12,585 nucleotides of DNA, taken from positions 1 through 12,585 of the forward strand of contig JAEZJG010000003.1 of the NCBI GenBank assembly GCA_023415795.1. The letters run 5' to 3'. This document shows, one piece after another, positions 5,750-12,585 of the stretch. A model generated the notes under the pieces. That model saw only the letters and a program-made list of their open reading frames with translations. It made no database searches and had not been told where the DNA came from. This DNA is from Bacillota bacterium (GTDB lineage: Bacteria; Bacillota; Clostridia; Christensenellales; SZUA-584). The stretch's first letter is position 1, and each line of letters starts with the position of its first letter. Made by a program: the position numbers and the translations under genes.

Positions 5750-7114
5750 ATGAACATAGATTGCGTGGCCGTCGTGCTAGCGGCAGGCGAAGGCAAAAGA
5801 ATGAAATCGAAAACGCCCAAGGCACTGCACAAGGCGGCGGGCAAGGCGCTCACCGGCTGGGTGACGGACGCGGCGCGGGAAGCAACAGGCACTGCCCCGG
5901 TGCTGGTAATCGGCAGCGGCGCCGACGCGGTGCGGGCACACTTCGGTGATACCGTTCTCTTCGCCGTGCAAGAGCAGCAGCTGGGCTCCGGCCATGCCGT
6001 GATGTCGGCACGCGAATATCTCACCGGTGATGGTTATGTGCTTGTGGTGGCGGGCGACATGCCGCTGATCAAAGCAGAGACGCTGCGCCGCATCGCTCAG
6101 CGGGCGCAGGAAAAGGCACTGGGTGTCTGCCTGCTGACCGCAGTCATCGATAATCCCACAGGCTACGGGCGCGTGCTGCGCGAGGGCGCAGGCGTACGCA
6201 TCGTGGAGCATCGGGACGCAACGGACGAAGAACGTGCCGTCAAAGAAGTTAACCTCTCGGTGTATTGCTTCCACATACCGGCGCTGCTCAAGGCGCTGGA
6301 TGGTTTAAAGGCCGACAACGATCAGGGCGAATACTACATAACCGATTGTGTGCATGATATAGTGAGACAAGGCCGCGCCGCCGAAGCGATGGTGTGCGAA
6401 GACCCAGACGAGTACATAGGCGTCAACGACCGCGTGCAGCTGGCAGAGGCCGCTCGTCTGCTGCGTCGCCGTATCAACCATCAGCTGATGATGGACGGCG
6501 TCACGCTGCTCGACCCGGATAGCACGTATATCGAAGCGGGCGTCACAGTAGGTCAGGATGCCGTCATACACCCCGGTGTCACGCTGGAGGGCAATACGGT
6601 GATCGGCGAGGATGCAGTGCTGTATCCCGGCAGCCGCATTGTAAACAGCGCTGTGGGCAAGGGCACCAAGGTGCAAAACTCTGTGCTGTTGGACGCGTCG
6701 GTGGGCGACAATTCCACCATCGGACCGTATGCGTATCTGCGCCCCGGCACGGTGGTGGGCAACGGCTGCCGCGTGGGCGACTTCGTGGAAGTGAAGAACG
6801 CAGTGATCCACGACGGCGCAAAGGTGTCGCACCTGTCCTACATCGGCGACGGTGAGATCGGCGAAAAAAGCAATATCGGCTGCGGCGTGGTGTTCGTCAA
6901 CTACGACGGCCAAAAGAAAAACAAGACCACAGTGGGCAAGAATGCCTTTGTGGGCTGCAATGCCAATCTGATCGCCCCTGTCACCATCGGAGACGGCGCA
7001 TACGTGGCGGCAGGCTCTACCGTGACGGGCGATGTAGAGCCGGATTCCCTTTGCATTGCGCGCAGCCGTCAGCGGATCATCCCTGGCTGGGCATCGAGGC
7101 GACGGGGAGAATGA
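5750..7114 (+). CDS. glmU: Bifunctional GlmU: GlcNAc-1-P uridyltransferase / GlcN-1-P acetyltransferase
   Basis: GlmU acetylates glucosamine 1-phosphate and then couples it to UTP, giving UDP-GlcNAc for peptidoglycan and teichoic acid synthesis. The 454 residues match the family length of about 455. The N-terminal nucleotidyltransferase domain opens with VVLAAGEGKRMKS..PKALH and contains AGDMPL and the NLSVYCF segment. From about residue 250 the sequence turns into the hexapeptide repeats of a left-handed beta-helix (for example VTLEGNTVIGEDAVLYPGS). The acetyltransferase site is visible as SHLSYIGD (its histidine corresponds to the catalytic one) and NYDGQKKNKTTVG. The stop codon overlaps the ATG of the HAD gene (ATGA, 7111-7114), indicating translational coupling. 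It is the first gene of the operon. Confidence 0.96.
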   Translation: MNIDCVAVVLAAGEGKRMKSKTPKALHKAAGKALTGWVTDAAREATGTAPVLVIGSGADAVRAHFGDTVLFAVQEQQLGSGHAVMSAREYLTGDGYVLVVAGDMPLIKAETLRRIAQRAQEKALGVCLLTAVIDNPTGYGRVLREGAGVRIVEHRDATDEERAVKEVNLSVYCFHIPALLKALDGLKADNDQGEYYITDCVHDIVRQGRAAEAMVCEDPDEYIGVNDRVQLAEAARLLRRRINHQLMMDGVTLLDPDSTYIEAGVTVGQDAVIHPGVTLEGNTVIGEDAVLYPGSRIVNSAVGKGTKVQNSVLLDASVGDNSTIGPYAYLRPGTVVGNGCRVGDFVEVKNAVIHDGAKVSHLSYIGDGEIGEKSNIGCGVVFVNYDGQKKNKTTVGKNAFVGCNANLIAPVTIGDGAYVAAGSTVTGDVEPDSLCIARSRQRIIPGWASRRRGE

Positions 7115-7824
7115 GAAAAGCGGTATTCTTCGATCTGGACGGCACGCTGCTGCCGATGGACATGGACGCGTTTACGCATTACTACATGAAGGCCATTAAG
7201 CAAAACGGCTTTTATGATAAGATCAGCGAAGAAAACGGCGGTGACATATTCGGGCGGGCGCTGATGGCGATGATGCAAAACGATGGACAGGCACTGAATC
7301 GAGACGTTTTCTTCGACGTCATTGCACAGGAGTCAAACGCGGATCGGGACGAGCTGATTGCCCATATGGACGGGTTCTACACCAACGAGTTTCTGCAGCT
7401 GCAAGCCGCCACACGGACAGACGAGCATGTAAAGCGCACCATCGAGGTACTGCGCGACAAGGGTTACCGGCGCATACTGGCAACCAACCCGCTCTTCCCG
7501 CCCGTGGCGACGGACACTCGCCTAAGATGGGCGGGGCTTGAGCCGGAGGACTTTGAGTACATCACGTATTATGACAATGCGCGCTGGTGTAAGCCAAGCG
7601 CGGGATATTTCAACGAGATTTTGGATCATACCGGTCTTGCCGCCAGCGAATGCTATATCGTTGGCAACGACGTGCGGGACGACCTCTCCGCTGTGGCGCT
7701 GGGGTTTGAAGCCTTTCTGGTGCTGGATCATGTGATCGGAGATATAGAAAAGGGGCCGCCATGCCACAAGGGAAGCTATTCGGACTTGCTAAGGTTCGCA
7801 GAAAATCTGCCGACGATCATATAA
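7111..7824 (+). CDS. HAD-family hydrolase (predicted phosphatase)
   Basis: The 237-residue protein has all four HAD motifs. Motif I is FDLDGTL with nucleophile Asp8 and acid/base Asp10, motif II is Thr125 in ATNPLF, motif III is Lys161 in CKPSAGYF, and motif IV is GNDVRDD (Asp187, Asp190/191). Between motifs I and II lies an alpha-helical cap insert (about 16-100), placing it in HAD subfamily I, usually small-molecule phosphatases. The substrate cannot be read from the sequence. The start at 7111 overlaps the glmU stop by four bases and has a GGGGA site just upstream; an in-frame ATG at 7051 would overlap glmU much further and adds 20 residues before the normally N-terminal motif I. Its last 21 codons are shared with the start of pth in another frame. 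In many relatives prs occupies this place, so the HAD gene may be a lineage-specific insertion. Confidence 0.88.
   Translation: MRKAVFFDLDGTLLPMDMDAFTHYYMKAIKQNGFYDKISEENGGDIFGRALMAMMQNDGQALNRDVFFDVIAQESNADRDELIAHMDGFYTNEFLQLQAATRTDEHVKRTIEVLRDKGYRRILATNPLFPPVATDTRLRWAGLEPEDFEYITYYDNARWCKPSAGYFNEILDHTGLAASECYIVGNDVRDDLSAVALGFEAFLVLDHVIGDIEKGPPCHKGSYSDLLRFAENLPTII
7750..7755 (+). promoter_or_regulatory. Internal Shine-Dalgarno site for pth
   Basis: AAGGGG inside the HAD coding sequence lies five bases before the ATG at 7761. This supports the overlapping start, as no other in-frame ATG, GTG or TTG occurs before the conserved GLGNPG motif of Pth. Confidence 0.7.
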
Positions 7825-8387
7825 GCGACTGGTATATCGTCGGCCTTGGAAACCCGGGCGGCAAATACGCGCACACGCGGCACAACGCGGGTTTTGACGC
7901 GCTGTCGATACTCGCGCAGCGTCACGGCATCAGCGTACGCATGCATGCGTACAAAGCCGTGGTTGGCAAGGGCATTATCGACGGCAAGCGGGTGCTGCTT
8001 GTCATGCCGCAGACGTATATGAACAACTCCGGCGAAAGCGTTAAGGAGCTGGCGCAGGCGCTGCGTGTGCGGGCAGAGCAGTTGATTCTGGTGTACGACG
8101 ACATCGATATAAAGACGGGTACGGTGCGCGTTAAGCCTCGCGGCAGTGCGGGCACGCACAACGGTATGAAGTCGGTGATATACCACCTGCAGACAGACGA
8201 GTTTGCGCGTGTGCGCATCGGCATCGGCAAGCCGGACGGCGACATCATCGAGCATGTGCTGGGCGGTTACGACGACAAGCAAGCCGCGTACGATACGCTG
8301 GTGCGCGCGGCAGATGCAGTAGAGACCATCATTAAGGACGGCATTACCGAGGCGCAAAGCCGTTTCAACGGCACATCGAAGGGCTAA
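7761..8387 (+). CDS. pth: Peptidyl-tRNA hydrolase
   Basis: Pth cleaves the ester bond of peptidyl-tRNAs that drop off the ribosome and so recycles tRNA; it is usually essential. Conserved elements: GLGNPGGKYAHTRHNAGF (with the catalytic histidine of RHN and the substrate-binding asparagine of GNPG), PQTYMNNSGESV, LILVYDDIDI (the aspartate assisting the catalytic histidine) and GSAGTHNGMKS (the asparagine contacting the substrate). The 208-residue length is slightly above the usual 185-195 because about 25 basic/polar residues precede the normal N-terminus. That extension is encoded in the 64-base overlap with the HAD gene, and its start is supported by the internal site at 7750-7755. mfd starts three bases after the stop codon. 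Confidence 0.94.
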   Translation: MPQGKLFGLAKVRRKSADDHISDWYIVGLGNPGGKYAHTRHNAGFDALSILAQRHGISVRMHAYKAVVGKGIIDGKRVLLVMPQTYMNNSGESVKELAQALRVRAEQLILVYDDIDIKTGTVRVKPRGSAGTHNGMKSVIYHLQTDEFARVRIGIGKPDGDIIEHVLGGYDDKQAAYDTLVRAADAVETIIKDGITEAQSRFNGTSKG

Positions 8388-8390
8388 AGC

Positions 8391-11813
<3,423 letters not shown>

Positions 11814-11958
11814 ATGGTATGCTGCGATGAGTACGCCAACATGCTTATGCCGTGAGCCGCAGCTATCCATTCGGCAGTGCCTGCAGACGCTTACCGGCTT
11901 CTCGGGACGAAAAATTCATGTGTCGTATAAAATGCGTTTTTTCAAACACATATTTTGA
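11814..11958. other. Intergenic stretch between mfd and the tRNA promoter
   Basis: No gene, ribosome binding site or convincing terminator is visible. A long-range 6-bp pairing (GCTGCG at 11821-11826 with CGCAGC at 11858-11863) exists, but no T-run follows it, so the end of the mfd transcript is not marked. Confidence 0.4.
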
Positions 11959-11987
11959 TTGACATAGGCGGCATTCGTTGTTAGAAT
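11959..11987 (+). promoter_or_regulatory. Consensus promoter of the tRNA-Pro gene
   Basis: A perfect TTGACA (11959-11964), a 17-base spacer and TAGAAT (11982-11987, five of six) lie about 40 bases before the mature tRNA 5' end, giving a short leader. This near-consensus promoter is the strongest in the window, as expected for a stable RNA gene. Confidence 0.8.
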
Positions 11988-12026
11988 AATATGCGCGCGA
12001 GATTTCACCGTCCCGTGCGTTAACAT

Positions 12027-12103
12027 CTGGGTGTGGCGCAGCTTGGTAGCGCGCTTGAATGGGGTTCAAGAGGCCGGAGGTTCAATTCCTCTCACCCAGA
12101 CCA
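12027..12103 (+). tRNA. tRNA-Pro, anticodon GGG
   Basis: The 77-base gene folds as a full cloverleaf. The acceptor stem is CTGGGTG with CACCCAG, perfect over seven pairs. The D-stem is GCGC/GCGC, and the D-loop contains the GG pair. The anticodon stem CTTGA/TCAAG has loop ATGGGGT, giving anticodon GGG for proline CCC codons. The T-stem is GGAGG/CCTCT with one G-U pair, and the T-loop is TTCAATT. The discriminator A is followed by an encoded CCA. The 3' half is a likely attachment site for the integrated element to the right. Confidence 0.96.
12062..12103. other. Probable attachment site (att) in the tRNA-Pro 3' half
   Basis: Tyrosine integrases commonly use the anticodon-loop-to-3'-end part of a tRNA gene as their core site, and their gene often lies right beside it. 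Here the integrase stop codon is only 93 bases beyond the tRNA 3' end. The exact core cannot be defined because the second copy, at the far end of the element, is outside the window. This is inference from context. Confidence 0.45.
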
Positions 12104-12111
12104 GTTAAAAG

Positions 12112-12148
12112 TCCGATGAACACTGAGTTCTCGGATTTTTTCTTTTTC
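12112..12148 (+). terminator. Intrinsic terminator after tRNA-Pro
   Basis: TCCGA and GAAC (with one bulged T) pair with GTTC and TCGGA around a five-base loop (12112-12135). Six T, a C and five T follow. It begins nine bases after the tRNA CCA end and should end the tRNA transcript. It lies between the tRNA and the integrase stop, so it may belong to either the host or the element. Confidence 0.85.
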
Positions 12149-12171
12149 TCGTAAACCCCCCAAAATTGGCC

Positions 12172-12193
12172 ACTTCTAATGAAACTTCTAATG
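12172..12193. repeat. Tandem 10-bp repeat ACTTCTAATG next to the integrase
   Basis: ACTTCTAATG occurs at 12172-12181 and again at 12184-12193, a 12-base period, just downstream of the integrase stop codon. Short direct repeats in this position resemble arm-type integrase or excisionase sites; this is inference. Confidence 0.45.
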
Positions 12194-12195
12194 GA

Positions 12196-12585
12196 TTATA
12201 CGACTTCTTTCACCTTTTGCTGAACGGCGAATATTCCGTTCAATCTTTCCGATGCATTTATCCTCACATCGATATCATCATGGGCATATCTCATTGTGGA
12301 TTTAATATCTCCGTGTCTGAGCCAAGACTGAATTTCCTGTAGAGAAAACCCTTGAGCGCGAAGCAGCGAAGCTGTACTGTGCCGCAATTCATGGAGCGTT
12401 CTATGAGGCAGCTTGTTCTGTTTTAAGACTCTTCCCAACACAGAATTCACATACTTATACTCAAACGGACGGCCATCCTGCCATTTACAGATATAATCGT
12501 TGTGATGATATTGCTTTCCAAAGGCCTTAGCGTACGCAGCTTGCTGTTTTTTAAGGGTCAACAGGTAATCCTTCACGTTTGGCAT
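12196..12585 (-). CDS. Tyrosine-type integrase/recombinase, C-terminal catalytic part (5' end outside window)
   Basis: The reverse strand encodes the last 129 residues of a phage-integrase-family site-specific recombinase. Catalytic elements visible here are HELRHS (His65 and Arg68 of this fragment), LRHGDI (His91) and the nucleophile Tyr100 in STMRYAH. The first catalytic arginine and the SAM-like/arm-binding N-terminal domains lie beyond the window edge; full proteins of this type have about 350-400 residues. The methionine at the very edge is probably internal, not the start. The gene reads towards the tRNA-Pro 3' end, the usual layout at the end of an integrated prophage, ICE or genomic island. 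The segment is AT-richer than the operon to the left, which supports foreign origin. The visible catalytic core looks intact. Confidence 0.92.
   Translation of the reverse strand: MPNVKDYLLTLKKQQAAYAKAFGKQYHHNDYICKWQDGRPFEYKYVNSVLGRVLKQNKLPHRTLHELRHSTASLLRAQGFSLQEIQSWLRHGDIKSTMRYAHDDIDVRINASERLNGIFAVQQKVKEVV

Noticed and set aside
7051..7110. Upstream in-frame ATG for the HAD gene at 7051
   Set aside because: It would add 20 residues before the normally N-terminal DxD motif and lies deep within glmU; the coupled ATGA start at 7111 is better.

Overview
The window looks like a chromosomal segment of a moderately GC-rich member of the Firmicutes, most likely a clostridial gut-type anaerobe. This rests on three things: strong GGAGG-type Shine-Dalgarno sites before most genes, the glmU–(HAD)–pth–mfd order (a variant of the Bacillus/Clostridium glmU–prs–pth–mfd neighbourhood), and a clostridial-style phosphofructokinase. 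The species cannot be named from the sequence alone.

Layout. The first 165 bases are the 3' end of an alkaline phosphatase gene. A 335-base gap follows, holding a GC-rich inverted repeat and an extended -10 promoter. Next comes a likely two-gene regulatory unit: a PAS–LuxR transcription factor (501-1418) and a stand-alone old-yellow-enzyme-type flavin/iron-sulphur oxidoreductase (1519-2757), closed by a strong terminator. The short gap between them carries a promoter with a good -10 and a poor -35, flanked by repeated GGTATTA words, which suggests that the regulator controls the reductase. A zinc-ribbon membrane-anchored protein of unknown role (2938-4353) and a 6-phosphofructokinase (4506-5567) follow, each with its own ribosome binding site.

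From 5680 a consensus promoter drives a tightly packed housekeeping operon. It contains glmU (UDP-GlcNAc synthesis), a HAD-family phosphatase (ATGA overlap with glmU), pth (peptidyl-tRNA hydrolase, starting inside the HAD gene) and mfd (transcription-repair coupling factor, 3 bases after pth). The Bacillus-type prs gene is absent and the HAD gene stands in its place.

The right end is a mobile-element junction. It holds a tRNA-Pro(GGG) gene with an excellent promoter and, just beyond its 3' end on the opposite strand, the C-terminal catalytic part of a tyrosine integrase that runs off the window. The integrase region is visibly more AT-rich than the genes to its left. An integrated element therefore probably begins at the tRNA 3' end and continues to the right. 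The most promising under-described pieces are the PAS–LuxR/reductase unit and whatever cargo lies beyond base 12585. Nothing inside the window is clearly a new defence or other multi-gene system.
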